DNA of 64,000 bases, from NCBI GenBank assembly GCA_023423535.1, contig JAFAFL010000003.1:1-64000 (forward strand), in the 5' to 3' direction. The translations under genes and the position numbers were made by a program. Under the pieces are notes generated by a model. It did no database searches and was not told the DNA's origin. It worked only from the letters and a program-made list of their open reading frames with translations. How positions within the stretch are numbered: the stretch's first letter is position 1; each line of letters starts with the position of its first letter. This document shows, piece after piece, positions 47,979-57,196 of this stretch. This DNA is from Pseudomonadota bacterium. GTDB lineage: Bacteria; Myxococcota; Myxococcia; Myxococcales; Myxococcaceae.

Positions 47979-48956
47979 TCAGAGCAGCGGAAGCTGCAGC
48001 GGCCGATGGATGGCGCGCGAGACGAGGCCCTCGCCTCGCAGCGCCTCCGCGAGCTCGTCCGAGAAGCCGTGCACGGTGAGCACCTCCGAGGCGCCGGTCG
48101 CCTTGGCGTAGCGAACGAGCTGCGGGAAGTCCGCGTGATCCGAGATCGGGAACGCGGTGTCCGCGCCGTGGCGTCGCTGCGCCACCGGTCCGTCGAGCGC
48201 CCAGCCGGTGAGCACCGCAGTGGTGCGCCGAATGCGGGTGAGCACCGAGGCCCGCGCCATCTGCGGCGGGAAGAGGGCCACCTCGCCGGGGAGGAAGGTG
48301 CCGTCGAAGCGCCGGACCTCGAGCGGGGTGCCCAGCTCGCCGTAGATCGCGCACACGTCGTGGATCTTCGGGTGCGCGCAGACGGGAAGGCCGCGCTTCG
48401 TCAACGCCGCCGCCGCCTCCTGGCTCTTGCCCAGCGCGTAGGCGAGCACCACCGGCTGAAAGCCCCGCGCGATCGCGTTGCGGCACCAGTCCGCGAGCCG
48501 GTCGAAGGTCTTCTCGCGCGGCGGGAAGGTGTACTTCGGGTGGCCGAAGGTGGACTCGGTGACGAGCACGTCGCATTCGGCGATGGCGGCGGGCTCGGCG
48601 GTGAGCGACGGCGAGAGCCCGAGGTCTCCGGTGTAGACGACGCGCGTCCCGTCCGGCAGCACCACGCGCAGCTGCGCGGAGCCGAGCACATGGCCCGCGG
48701 GCAACAGCTCCAGCACCAGTGAGCCGAGCTCGAACGGGCGGTGGTAGGGCACGGGGAGCGCGCTCTTCGCACGGCCGAGCCGGTGCTCCATCAGGCGCAG
48801 CGTGGCCGCGGTCGCGATCACCCTCTCGTGCCGGCCGATGTGATCCGCGTGCGCGTGCGAGACGAAGCACAGCTCGCTCTTGCGGCGCGCGTCCATCCAG
48901 AGGGCGGTCCCGCTCAGGTGCAGCCCCGCCCGCTTCAACTCCACCGCCGCGCTCAC
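47979..48956 (-). CDS. Metallo-beta-lactamase-fold nuclease-like protein
   Basis: A 325-residue MBL-fold protein. Zinc motifs are SHAHADHIGRH (about 34-44), TGDLG, ESTFGHPKY (about 130-140) and SDHAD near residue 275. The pattern is that of the 'ligase-associated DNA exonuclease' or RNase J/CPSF-like group. No DNA ligase gene is next to it, so a link to repair is unproven. It is a single-domain protein. The convergent pentapeptide-repeat gene ends 30 bases away. Substrate unknown. Confidence 0.8.
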   Translation of the reverse strand: MSAAVELKRAGLHLSGTALWMDARRKSELCFVSHAHADHIGRHERVIATAATLRLMEHRLGRAKSALPVPYHRPFELGSLVLELLPAGHVLGSAQLRVVLPDGTRVVYTGDLGLSPSLTAEPAAIAECDVLVTESTFGHPKYTFPPREKTFDRLADWCRNAIARGFQPVVLAYALGKSQEAAAALTKRGLPVCAHPKIHDVCAIYGELGTPLEVRRFDGTFLPGEVALFPPQMARASVLTRIRRTTAVLTGWALDGPVAQRRHGADTAFPISDHADFPQLVRYAKATGASEVLTVHGFSDELAEALRGEGLVSRAIHRPLQLPLL

Positions 48957-49053
48957 GCGCCGATGCTTCTACGCGAACTCAACGGACGCGTGAACCGCTG
49001 GCCCCGACCGCTGAAGCAGCCGGGCGGCCGGAGACGAGCGCCTGGCCGGAGGG

Positions 49054-50655
49054 CTACGCGGTGCCCGGTGGAAAGAGCACGAGGTGCCGCGACGGGCCTT
49101 CACCTTCGCTGCGGGTGACGAGGTGGAAGCGCTCTGCCAGCTCGTGCTGCAGCTTGCGCATCCGCGGAGGCCTCGGCGCGAGGTGCACCGGAACGGACTC
49201 GTTCAGCGCGCGTTCGATGGCGTGCTCCGCCTCTTCGATCGCGTCGCGCACCTCCTGAGGCTCGCCGGCGACCTCGATCAGCGCGCTGCGCATCGCCCGC
49301 CGCAGCTCGGCGCCCGTCGCCCGCTTGAGCAGGTGCACCGCCACGCCCGGCTTCGCCATCACCTTGCGGACGCGAGGCTCGTCCGCGCGCGTGCGGAGCA
49401 CGAAGACCGCGTCCGCCGCCTCCGGCTTGTTCACCAGCGTCGCGCCGCCCGCGCTGCGCAGGATGCGCTCCACGACCTGCTTACCCACGCCGTGGACGTA
49501 CACCTTGAATGCCGCGTCCGGATCTCGCGGCGCACCGGGCGGTCTGCCCTGTCCGTTCGAGCCGGCCGCCGCGGAAGCCGAAGCGCCCGCTGCGCTTCGC
49601 CCACCGAAGGCCGGAGGCGAGGTCAGCGGCAACGCGCGCTCCGCCGAAGGCTTCACCTCGACCTCCCCGTCCGGCCCGCGCAGCCTCTGCTCTCCCGCGA
49701 GCGAGCGTCCCGCCAGCAGCGCGTCCACCGCGCCCGCCACGTCCCGGTGAACGACCACCTCGTCGCGGCCCACCATCTCCACCACCACGTCGAAGGTGGG
49801 CGGCGCCTTGCGCTCGCTGACCGTCTTCAGGGTGCGGCGGCGGCGCGCCTCCTCGTCGCTCAGCGTCACCGTCTGCACGCCTCCCACGAGGTCCGACAGC
49901 GTGGGGTTCAGCACGAGGTTCTCGAGCGTGTTGCCGTGCGCGGTCGCCACCAGCTGCACGCCGCGCTCGGCGATGGTTCGAGCGGCCAGCGCCTCCTGAG
50001 AGGTCCCGATCTCGTCCACGATGATCACCTCCGGCATGTGGTTCTCCACCGCCTCGATCATCACCGCGTGCTGAAGCTCGGGCCTGCGCACCTGCATCCG
50101 CCGCGCACCGCCGATCGCCGGGTGCGGGATGTCGCCGTCGCCGCCGATCTCGTTGGACGTATCCACCACCATCACGCGCTTCTGGAAGTCGTCGGAGAGC
50201 ACGCGCGCGATCTCGCGCAGGTGCGTGGTCTTCCCTACCCCGGGCCTCCCGAGCAGCAGGAGGTTCTTGCCGCTCTCCACGAGGTCCCGCATCGCGTCGA
50301 TCGTCCCGAACACCGCGCGGCCCACGCGAAGGGTCAACCCCACCACGCGGCCGCGGCGGTTGCGGATGGCGCTGACGCGGTGGAGCGTGCGCTCGATGCC
50401 GGCGCGGTTGTCTTCACCGAGTTCGCTCACCCGCCCCATGACCTCCTCGAGTTCCTCCTCCCGAACGGACGCTTCCGAGAGGCGCGTGGTGCGGCTGCCG
50501 GAGAGCCGCGCCTCGGGCGGACGGCCGAGATCGAGCACCACCTCCAGCACCTCCGCCGACGGCAGCGCGCGCACCTCGTCTCTCAACGAGGGCGGCAGCA
50601 CCTCCACCAGCGCAGCGAAATCATCAATGGGTACGGGCGTTTCCGAGCGAGACAC
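49054..50655 (-). CDS. AAA-type ATPase with R3H domain
   Basis: A 533-residue protein of the SpoIIIAA/Ycf45-like type. Walker A is GRPGVGKTT (136-144), Walker B VIIVDEIG (210-217), and HAVMIEAVENHMPEV precedes it. After a linker (about 325-375) a C-terminal region of about 155 residues ends in an R3H-like motif, RKLQHELAERFHLV then GPSRHLVLFP. R3H domains bind single-stranded nucleic acid. Its partner is unknown. Start taken as GTG 50655; a TTG 15 bases upstream is possible and no strong ribosome-binding site is seen for either. Confidence 0.82.
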   Translation of the reverse strand: MSRSETPVPIDDFAALVEVLPPSLRDEVRALPSAEVLEVVLDLGRPPEARLSGSRTTRLSEASVREEELEEVMGRVSELGEDNRAGIERTLHRVSAIRNRRGRVVGLTLRVGRAVFGTIDAMRDLVESGKNLLLLGRPGVGKTTHLREIARVLSDDFQKRVMVVDTSNEIGGDGDIPHPAIGGARRMQVRRPELQHAVMIEAVENHMPEVIIVDEIGTSQEALAARTIAERGVQLVATAHGNTLENLVLNPTLSDLVGGVQTVTLSDEEARRRRTLKTVSERKAPPTFDVVVEMVGRDEVVVHRDVAGAVDALLAGRSLAGEQRLRGPDGEVEVKPSAERALPLTSPPAFGGRSAAGASASAAAGSNGQGRPPGAPRDPDAAFKVYVHGVGKQVVERILRSAGGATLVNKPEAADAVFVLRTRADEPRVRKVMAKPGVAVHLLKRATGAELRRAMRSALIEVAGEPQEVRDAIEEAEHAIERALNESVPVHLAPRPPRMRKLQHELAERFHLVTRSEGEGPSRHLVLFPPGTA

Positions 50656-50713
50656 CCGCCTACCGTGCAAGCGGAGGCGCGGCGTTGCAACGGGCGTTTG
50701 CGCCCCTGCCCGC

Positions 50714-51646
50714 TCAGCCGACGGACACCTGCCGCCGCGCCCAGAGCGCGTTCCCCACTTCGGCGATGAGGACGGCGCTGATGAGCAGCGCGCCTCCGGC
50801 GAGTTCGCGCGCCGCCGGCTCTTCGCGGCCCAGGCCGTACGAGAGCGCTGCCGCCATGACCGGCTCCAGCGAGAAGATCAGCGCCGCACGCACCGCGGTC
50901 GTGCGCGCCTGGGCCCACGTCTGCAGGCCAATCGCCATCGCGCTGGCGAAGACGCCGGTGAACGCGGCCGCATAGAGGAGCTCGCCAGTCCAGCTCACGC
51001 GCGCGCCGGTGATGGGCAGCACCAGCAGGGAGAGGAGGCACACGCACCACAGCTGCACCGCGACGAGCGCCATCGCCGGGAGCTTCGGCGCAAACCGTTC
51101 GGTCAGCGCGATGTGGACCGCGAAGGTCAGCGCGCACCCGAGCGTGAGCAGGTCGCCGAGGATCACGTCGCCTCGTGAGTCCGCGCCCGCGGCGGAAGCA
51201 CTGCTCAGCCCGCCGGTCAGCACGTAGAGCCCCACCAGCGCCAGCGCCACGCCGACCAGCGAGGGCGGCTTCGGCACCCGCCGGTTCACCGCGAAGGAGA
51301 CGAACGGCACCAGCACCACCGCGAGCCCGGTGATGAAGGCCGAGCGCGATTCGGTGGTGAAGACGAGCCCCGCGGTCTGGAAGCCGTAACCGGCGAAGAG
51401 GAACGCACCGAGGATCGCCCCGGCGCGCAGCACGTCCGGCCGCAGCATCGCGCGTCCTGCCACCGCCGCCGCCACGGTGCCGCCGAGCGCAAAGCGCACC
51501 GCGAGAAAGGTGAACGGATCCGCGTGCCCCAGCGCGTCCTTCACCACCACGAAGGTCCCGCCCCAGACCGCGGTGATGAAGAGCAGCACGCCGTCCGCGC
51601 GGAGCTTCTCCCCCGCGCCCGTCCGCTCTGCGCCCGGTCCGGTCAT
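50714..51646 (-). CDS. EamA/DMT-family transporter
   Basis: A 310-residue protein with ten hydrophobic segments in two EamA repeats. The first half begins ADGVLLFITAVWGGTFVVVKDAL, typical of the family, and the second half ends with AALIFSLEPVMAAALSYGLG. These export amino acids, metabolites or drugs; the substrate is not known. It is followed on the same strand, after 58 bases, by the AAA ATPase gene. The start ATG is 9 bases after the lipoprotein stop. Confidence 0.85.
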   Translation of the reverse strand: MTGPGAERTGAGEKLRADGVLLFITAVWGGTFVVVKDALGHADPFTFLAVRFALGGTVAAAVAGRAMLRPDVLRAGAILGAFLFAGYGFQTAGLVFTTESRSAFITGLAVVLVPFVSFAVNRRVPKPPSLVGVALALVGLYVLTGGLSSASAAGADSRGDVILGDLLTLGCALTFAVHIALTERFAPKLPAMALVAVQLWCVCLLSLLVLPITGARVSWTGELLYAAAFTGVFASAMAIGLQTWAQARTTAVRAALIFSLEPVMAAALSYGLGREEPAARELAGGALLISAVLIAEVGNALWARRQVSVG

Positions 51647-51655
51647 CGAGAGGGC

Positions 51656-52108
51656 TCAGTGGTCCGCGGGCGTCTTCGCGCCGGGCGGTGACAGCCCCGC
51701 ATCGGCAGGGACCGGCTCGCCCACCTCCGGGCAGTCGCACACCCGAGCCCGGCCCTCGCCGATCGTCGCGCGCGAGCCCGTCTCGCAGGTGCAGCCCTCG
51801 GGACAGCCACTGTCGTGCTCGCATGTGGTCCGGCACTCGTAGAAGTGCGCGTCACACGGCGCGGTGATGCAGCGCACGCGGTTGTCCACGCAGGCCATGC
51901 CGTCCGGACACGCCTCCGCCGCCTCGCAGCGCAGTCCCTCGGAGGTCCCGGGCCCGCCGGCGTCCGTCGCGGTCTGTGAGGCCGCCGGATCGCTCTCAGG
52001 CGTCGTCGTGGGGCCGGCGCCCTTCGACGACCGACAACCCGCGAAGGCGAACACCGCCACGAGGACCGTCACCGCCACGACCGCCAGCATGGAAGAGTGA
52101 GCGCGCAT
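51656..52108 (-). CDS. Small Cys-rich lipoprotein
   Basis: A 150-residue lipoprotein. The signal peptide ends VFAFAGC (lipid Cys about 25). A Ser/Thr/Pro-rich linker follows, then Cys-rich modules: CEAAEACPDGMAC, CITAPCDAHFYECRTTCE and CPEGCTCE. The count of about 14 Cys suggests several disulfides. A 'PDGMAC...C' segment resembles a small EGF- or thyroglobulin-like module common in myxobacterial lipoproteins. Surface role probable. The EamA gene starts 9 bases downstream. Confidence 0.75.
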   Translation of the reverse strand: MRAHSSMLAVVAVTVLVAVFAFAGCRSSKGAGPTTTPESDPAASQTATDAGGPGTSEGLRCEAAEACPDGMACVDNRVRCITAPCDAHFYECRTTCEHDSGCPEGCTCETGSRATIGEGRARVCDCPEVGEPVPADAGLSPPGAKTPADH

Positions 52109-52203
52109 GGCGCGGGCTCATAGCGCAGTGGCCGCGAAAGCAGAACGGCGCGGCAGGCCCTCGAGCCCACCGCGCCGCGGATGCTTCGTCATAGATGAGG
52201 CGA

Positions 52204-53172
52204 CTACTTCGCCGCCTTGATGCCCTCGCGCAGCGCGGGCAGGACCTTGAAGAGGTCGTCCACGAGGCCGTAGTCCGCCACCTGGAAGATGGGCGCCTCG
52301 GGGTCCTTGTTGATCGCGACGATCGTCTTGGAGCCCTTCATGCCCGCGAGGTGCTGGATGGCGCCGGAGATGCCGGCCGCCACGTACAGCTCCGGCGCGA
52401 CGACCTTGCCGGTCTGGCCGACCTGCAGATCGTTCGGCACCCAGCCCGCGTCACAGACCGCGCGCGACGCACCGACCGCGGCGTTGAGCTGATCCGCCAG
52501 CGCCTCGATCTCCTTGAAGTCGCCCTTCGTGCCGCGGCCTCCGGAGACGACCACGCGGGCCTCGGTGAGGTTCGGACGCGCGCTCTTCACCTCTTCGAAC
52601 GACACGTGACGCGACTTCGACTGCGCGCCGCTGGTGGGCGCGAAGGTCTTCAACTCCGCCTCGCCACCGCCCGCGGACGCCGCGGTGAACTCGGTGGGCC
52701 GCACGGTGAACGCCTTGATCGGCGTGCCGAGCTTCACCTGCGCGATGACGTTGCCCGCCCACATCGGGCGCACGAACGCGACGTCACCACCCGAGCCCTC
52801 GAAGCCCATGATGTCCGAGGCCATGGCGGCCTCGAGCTTCGCCGCCACGCGCGGCATGAGGTCCTTGCCCACCGAGGTGGAGGCCATGCCCACGTACGAG
52901 GCGTCGGTGCTCTTCACCAGCTCCGCCACCGCCGGCGCGAAGTTCTCCGCGAGGTAGTGCTCGAAGTGCGGCGCCGAGGCGGCGTGCACGACCTTCGCCC
53001 CGAAGCCCTTCAGCTCGCCCGCGAGCTTCGCGGCGTCCTTCGCGAGGATGCCCACGTGCAGGTCCGCGCCCGCCTTCTCCGCCAGCTGCTTGCCCGCGGC
53101 GATGGCGTTGAGGCTCGCCTTCCTCAGGCTGCCATCCGGCTGCGCCTCCGCGAGAATGAGAACGATCGGCAT
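52204..53172 (-). CDS. etfA: Electron transfer flavoprotein alpha subunit
   Basis: A 322-residue ETF alpha subunit. The C-terminal FAD-binding domain is clear: VVSGGRGTKG, then AVCDAGWVPNDLQVGQTGKVVAPELYVAAGISGAIQHLAG and AINKDPEAPIFQVADYGLVDDL. Together with EtfB it carries electrons from acyl-CoA dehydrogenases to ETF:quinone oxidoreductase. It follows etfB by 39 bases on the same strand, so the two are an operon. The acyl-CoA dehydrogenase gene just upstream is an obvious electron donor. Confidence 0.95.
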   Translation of the reverse strand: MPIVLILAEAQPDGSLRKASLNAIAAGKQLAEKAGADLHVGILAKDAAKLAGELKGFGAKVVHAASAPHFEHYLAENFAPAVAELVKSTDASYVGMASTSVGKDLMPRVAAKLEAAMASDIMGFEGSGGDVAFVRPMWAGNVIAQVKLGTPIKAFTVRPTEFTAASAGGGEAELKTFAPTSGAQSKSRHVSFEEVKSARPNLTEARVVVSGGRGTKGDFKEIEALADQLNAAVGASRAVCDAGWVPNDLQVGQTGKVVAPELYVAAGISGAIQHLAGMKGSKTIVAINKDPEAPIFQVADYGLVDDLFKVLPALREGIKAAK

Positions 53173-53211
53173 TGTGTCTTCTCCGTTCCTTGTCCTGGGA
53201 TGCAGCCGGGC

Positions 53212-54009
53212 CTAGATGACCCGGGCCTCGTTCTTGAGCTTCTCCACCAGCTCGGCCACGTCCTTCACCTTGATGCCCGCCTTGCGCGCCGGCGGAGCAC
53301 CCATCTTCACCACGCTGAGCTTCGGGGCCACGTCCACGCCCAGACCCGCCGGCGTGAGCTCCTCGATGGGCTTGCTCTTCGCCTTCATGATGCCCGGCAA
53401 GGACGCGTAGCGCGGCTGGTTGAGGCGCAGGTCGGTGGTCACCACCGCGGGCAGGTCACACGCCACCGTGGCGAGGCCGCCGTCCACCTCGCGGATGACG
53501 GTGACGGTCTTCTTGTCGTCCGACACCTTCAGCGCGGGGACCTTGTTCTTCTCCGCCTCGCTCTCGAACGACTCCACCTTCGAGGCGAACGTGGCCTGCG
53601 CGTAGCCCAGCCACTCGGCGAGGTACTGGCCCACCTGGTTCTGGTCGTCGTCGATGGACTGCTTGCCGAGGATGACGAGCTGGGGCGCCTCCTTCTCCAC
53701 GACCTTCTGGAGCAGCCGCGCCACGCCCATGTTGTCCAGCGGGCCCTCGTGGTTCACCCACACGGCCTTGTGCGCGCCCATTGCCAGCGCGTGCCGGAGC
53801 TGCTCGTGAACGACCTTCCCACCGATGGAGACCACCACGACCTCACCGCCGTGCTTCGCGGCGAGCCGCAGGCCCTCCTCCACGGCGATCTCGTCGAAGG
53901 GGTTGATCTTGTACTTCAGCCCCTCCTGCACGATGCCCGTGCCGTCCGGCTTCACCTTGATCTTCGACTCGGGATCTTCGACCCGCTTCGCGGTCACCAG
54001 GATCTTCAC
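53212..54009 (-). CDS. etfB: Electron transfer flavoprotein beta subunit
   Basis: A 265-residue ETF beta subunit with the AMP-site region and the diagnostic TTDLRLNQPRYASLPGIMKA signature near residue 190. The start codon is GTG at 54009 (MKILVTAKRVED), with AGGAG 7 bases upstream; a longer form from 54036 would add nine residues of no consequence. It forms a heterodimer with EtfA. It precedes etfA on the same strand. Confidence 0.95.
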   Translation of the reverse strand: MKILVTAKRVEDPESKIKVKPDGTGIVQEGLKYKINPFDEIAVEEGLRLAAKHGGEVVVVSIGGKVVHEQLRHALAMGAHKAVWVNHEGPLDNMGVARLLQKVVEKEAPQLVILGKQSIDDDQNQVGQYLAEWLGYAQATFASKVESFESEAEKNKVPALKVSDDKKTVTVIREVDGGLATVACDLPAVVTTDLRLNQPRYASLPGIMKAKSKPIEELTPAGLGVDVAPKLSVVKMGAPPARKAGIKVKDVAELVEKLKNEARVI

Positions 54010-54167
54010 TGCGCGGCTCCTGTCTCTGAGTTGCAACCGAATGTCTGCGCCATGACGCAGCGCGTGAGTGGGCGGTATTTACGAACCCGCCCCGAAAGCG
54101 GCAACCCTGATCGACTGGCGCCGCGGGGCTTTTGTCTTGCGCAAATCCTGCGTGCGAGGACCTGCGT

Positions 54168-55304
54168 TCAGCGCAGCAGCTCGCGCGCGATGACGAGCCG
54201 CTGGACCTGCGAGGTGCCCTCGTAGATCTGGATGAGCTTCGCGTCGCGCATGAGCTTCTCCACCGGGTACTCCTTGATGTAGCCGTACCCGCCGTACACC
54301 TGCACCGCGTCGGTGGTGACCTTCATCGCCATGTCGGCGGCGAAGCTCTTCGCGTACGACGACACGAGCGTGTTCCGCTGCCCGGAGTCGAGCATCCACG
54401 CGCTCTGGTAGGTGAGCAGCCGCGCCGCGTGGATGTTCATGCCCATGTCGGCGATCATGAACTGCACCGCCTGGAACTCGCTGATCTTCTTCCCGAACTG
54501 CTGACGCTGGTTCGAGTACTCGATCGCGTGCTCCATCGCCGCGCGGGCAATGCCGGTGGCCATGATCGCGGTGAGCGGCCGCGAGTTGTCGAGCGTCTCC
54601 ATCGCGATCTTGAAGCCCTCGCCCTCTTCGCCGAGCCGGTTCGCCACCGGCACCCGCACGTCCTCGAAGGTCAGCGTGACCGTGTTCGAGGCGCGCTGGC
54701 CCATCTTGTTCTCGTGCTTGCCGACGGTGAGCCCCTTCGGCCGGCCCTCCACCACCACGCAGGTAATGCCCTTGTGCTTCAGCCCGCGGTCGAGCGTGGC
54801 GAAGACGCTGAACTGGTCCGCGAACTCGCCGTTGGTGATGAACTGCTTCTGCCCGTTGATGACGTACTCGTCACCCTCGCGGCGCAGCGTGGTGTGCATG
54901 CCCGCCACGTCGCTGCCCGCGCCCGGCTCGGTCAGCGCGAAGGACGCGAACTTCAGCGACTTCGTGAACGGGGTGAGGAAGCGGCGCTTCTGCTCGTCGC
55001 TGCCGGCGAGGATGATCGGCAACAGGCCGAGGTCGTTCGCCACCATCGAGGTGGCCACGCCCGAGCAGCCCCAGGCGAGCTCCTCGGTGATGACCACGCC
55101 GTCGAGGTGCGACAGCCCCGAGCCGCCGTACTCCGCCGGAATGGCGAGGTTGAGCAGGCCGAGCTCGAAGCCCTGCGAGATGAGGTCGCGCGGGAACTCG
55201 GCGGTCTCGTCGTAGTACGCCGACTTCGGCCGCATGACCTCGCGGGCGTACTTGCGCGCCATGTCCTGCAGCGCGCGCTGTTCGTCGGTCAGCTGGAAGT
55301 CCAT
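54168..55304 (-). CDS. Acyl-CoA dehydrogenase
   Basis: A 378-residue FAD acyl-CoA dehydrogenase. The catalytic base is Glu362 (IYEGTSQVQR), in the position typical of short/medium-chain enzymes, and FALTEPGAGSD (the FAD-binding segment) and the YGGYGYIKEYPVEKLMRD motif are present. It oxidises an acyl-CoA to the 2-enoyl-CoA and passes electrons to ETF; etfBA lies immediately downstream in the transcription direction. Chain-length range cannot be told; short or branched acyl-CoAs are possible. The short transaldolase gene ends 12 bases upstream. Confidence 0.93.
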   Translation of the reverse strand: MDFQLTDEQRALQDMARKYAREVMRPKSAYYDETAEFPRDLISQGFELGLLNLAIPAEYGGSGLSHLDGVVITEELAWGCSGVATSMVANDLGLLPIILAGSDEQKRRFLTPFTKSLKFASFALTEPGAGSDVAGMHTTLRREGDEYVINGQKQFITNGEFADQFSVFATLDRGLKHKGITCVVVEGRPKGLTVGKHENKMGQRASNTVTLTFEDVRVPVANRLGEEGEGFKIAMETLDNSRPLTAIMATGIARAAMEHAIEYSNQRQQFGKKISEFQAVQFMIADMGMNIHAARLLTYQSAWMLDSGQRNTLVSSYAKSFAADMAMKVTTDAVQVYGGYGYIKEYPVEKLMRDAKLIQIYEGTSQVQRLVIARELLR

Positions 55305-55316
55305 GTGTGCGCTCCC

Positions 55317-55976
55317 CTACTTCGCCTTCGCGGCCTGCGGGACCTTCTCCCAGTCCTTGAGGAACTTCTGGATGCCGATGTCCGTCAGCGGGTGCTGCGC
55401 CAGCTGCGCGAGCACGTTGTACGGGATGGTCGCCACGTCCGCGCCCATGCGCGCCGCGAGGAGCACGTGGTTCGGGTTGCGCACCGAGGCCACGAGCACC
55501 TGCGTGTCGAAGTCGTAGTTCTGGTAGACCTCGATGATCGTCGAGATGAGCTCCATCCCGTCCTGCGAGATGTCGTCGAGCCGGCCCACGAACGGGCTGA
55601 CGTAGGTCGCGCCCGCCTTCGCGCAGAGCAGCGCCTGGTTCGCGCTGAAGCAGAGCGTCACGTTGGTGCGGATGCCCTCGGCGGTCAGCGCCTTCACCGC
55701 GACCATGCCCGGCACTCCCATGGGGATCTTCACCACCACGTTGTCGTGGATCTTCGCGAGCTGGCGACCCTCCTTGATGAGGTCCTCCGCCTCCAGCGAC
55801 ACGCACTCGGCGCTGACCGGCCCGTCGACGATCTCGCAGATCTCGCGGATGGTCTCGTCGAGCGAGCGGCCCACCTTCGCCAGCAGCGAGGGGTTGGTGG
55901 TCACGCCGTCGAGGCAGCCCATGGCGTGCGCCGCGCGGATCTCCTTCACGTCGGCGCTGTCGATGAAGAACTTCAT
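55317..55976 (-). CDS. Short transaldolase / fructose-6-phosphate aldolase family
   Basis: A 219-residue class I aldolase. The Schiff-base Lys83 lies in VVVKIPMG, preceded by TTNPSLLAK (26-34), and SPFVGRLDD completes the family. At about 220 residues it belongs to the TalC/FSA group rather than long transaldolases. It may act in the pentose phosphate pathway or split fructose-6-phosphate; sequence does not decide. It abuts the acyl-CoA dehydrogenase gene but no pathway link is known. It is divergent from the KdsD gene (127 bases). Confidence 0.9.
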   Translation of the reverse strand: MKFFIDSADVKEIRAAHAMGCLDGVTTNPSLLAKVGRSLDETIREICEIVDGPVSAECVSLEAEDLIKEGRQLAKIHDNVVVKIPMGVPGMVAVKALTAEGIRTNVTLCFSANQALLCAKAGATYVSPFVGRLDDISQDGMELISTIIEVYQNYDFDTQVLVASVRNPNHVLLAARMGADVATIPYNVLAQLAQHPLTDIGIQKFLKDWEKVPQAAKAK

Positions 55977-56103
55977 GTCTGTCTCTCCGTAGAGGGTGAA
56001 GTGGAAGGACGCGAGCGGCCTGCAGGCCTGCCGGCCGAGTAGTCCGCCCACCCCCGAGGGTCAAGGTGGAAGGTCCGACCCCGAAGGGATACAAGCAGCG
56101 CGA

Positions 56104-57180
56104 ATGTCCCGCTTGCCCATCAAGGCGCGCGTGAAGGTCCGCGCTCGCCCGGCCCGCTCTCCTGCTCCCAGGGCAGCCTCCTCCACTTCCCGCAACAAGG
56201 TCCGCGTCGATCCGGAGCGCGTCACCCAGCTCGCGCGCGAGGTGCTCGAGGCGGAGGCCCGCGCCATCGGCGGGCTCGTCGGAAGGCTGGGCGAACCGTT
56301 CACGCGCGCGGTGGAGCTGTGCCTGCGCTGCGAGGGCCAGATCGTCGTCACCGGCATGGGCAAGCCGGGCTTCATCGCGCAGAAGCTCTCCGCCACGATG
56401 GCGAGCACCGGCACGCCGTCCATCTACCTGCACCCCGCGGAGGCCGCGCACGGAGACCTGGGCCGCGTGTCGAACCGCGACGTGGTGCTCGCGCTCTCCA
56501 ACAGTGGCGCCACCGAGGAGCTGCTGCGGATCCTGCCGGCGATCAAGCGGCTCGGCGCTCGCGTCGTCGCGTTGACCGGCGACGTGCACTCGCCGCTGGC
56601 AAAGGCGTCCGACGTGGTGCTGGACATCGGGCGCATCGACGAGGCCTGTCCGCTCGGGCTCGTGCCCACCGCCTCCACCGCCGCACTGCACGCGCTGGGC
56701 GACGCGCTGGCGATGACGCTCACCCGGCTGCGCCAGTTCTCCTCCGACGAGTACGCGCGCTTCCATCCGGGCGGGAAGATTGGCCGCTCGGTGCTGCGCG
56801 TGGCGGACGTGATGCGGCAGGGCAGCGCGAACCCGGTGGTGCGCGACAACGCGCCCCTGCACGAGTGCGTCGTCACGATGACGAACACCGAAGGCCGGCC
56901 CGGCGCCGCCAACGTCGTGGATCGTCACGGCAAGCTGGTGGGCATCTTCACCGACGGTGACCTGCGCCGGATGGTCGAACAGGGCCGCACCGACTTCTCG
57001 ATTCCTGTGCGCGAGGTCATGTGCAAGCGGCCGCGCTGCGTGACGCCGGAGGAGCTCGTGCTGGGCGCCGCGGCGAAGATGCGCGAGCACGCCGTCGATC
57101 AGTTTCCGGTCGTGGACGCCGAGGGCCGCTGCGTGGGGCTGCTCGACGTGCAGGACCTCCTCGCCGCGCGGCTCGTCTGA
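56104..57180 (+). CDS. kdsD: Arabinose-5-phosphate isomerase (SIS plus CBS domains)
   Basis: A 358-residue KpsF/GutQ-family protein. A basic N-terminal extension of about 35 residues is followed by a SIS domain (about 50-190; ALSNSGATEELLRI and HPAEAAHGDLGR) and two CBS domains (about 225-355; VADVMRQ and REVMCKRPRCVTPEELVL). It isomerises ribulose-5-phosphate to arabinose-5-phosphate, the first step to Kdo for lipopolysaccharide. The ATG lacks a good ribosome-binding site, and the extension is not typical of the family, so the true start may be further downstream. Confidence 0.88.
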   Translation: MSRLPIKARVKVRARPARSPAPRAASSTSRNKVRVDPERVTQLAREVLEAEARAIGGLVGRLGEPFTRAVELCLRCEGQIVVTGMGKPGFIAQKLSATMASTGTPSIYLHPAEAAHGDLGRVSNRDVVLALSNSGATEELLRILPAIKRLGARVVALTGDVHSPLAKASDVVLDIGRIDEACPLGLVPTASTAALHALGDALAMTLTRLRQFSSDEYARFHPGGKIGRSVLRVADVMRQGSANPVVRDNAPLHECVVTMTNTEGRPGAANVVDRHGKLVGIFTDGDLRRMVEQGRTDFSIPVREVMCKRPRCVTPEELVLGAAAKMREHAVDQFPVVDAEGRCVGLLDVQDLLAARLV

Positions 57181-57196
57181 GCCCGGAGCAAAAGGC

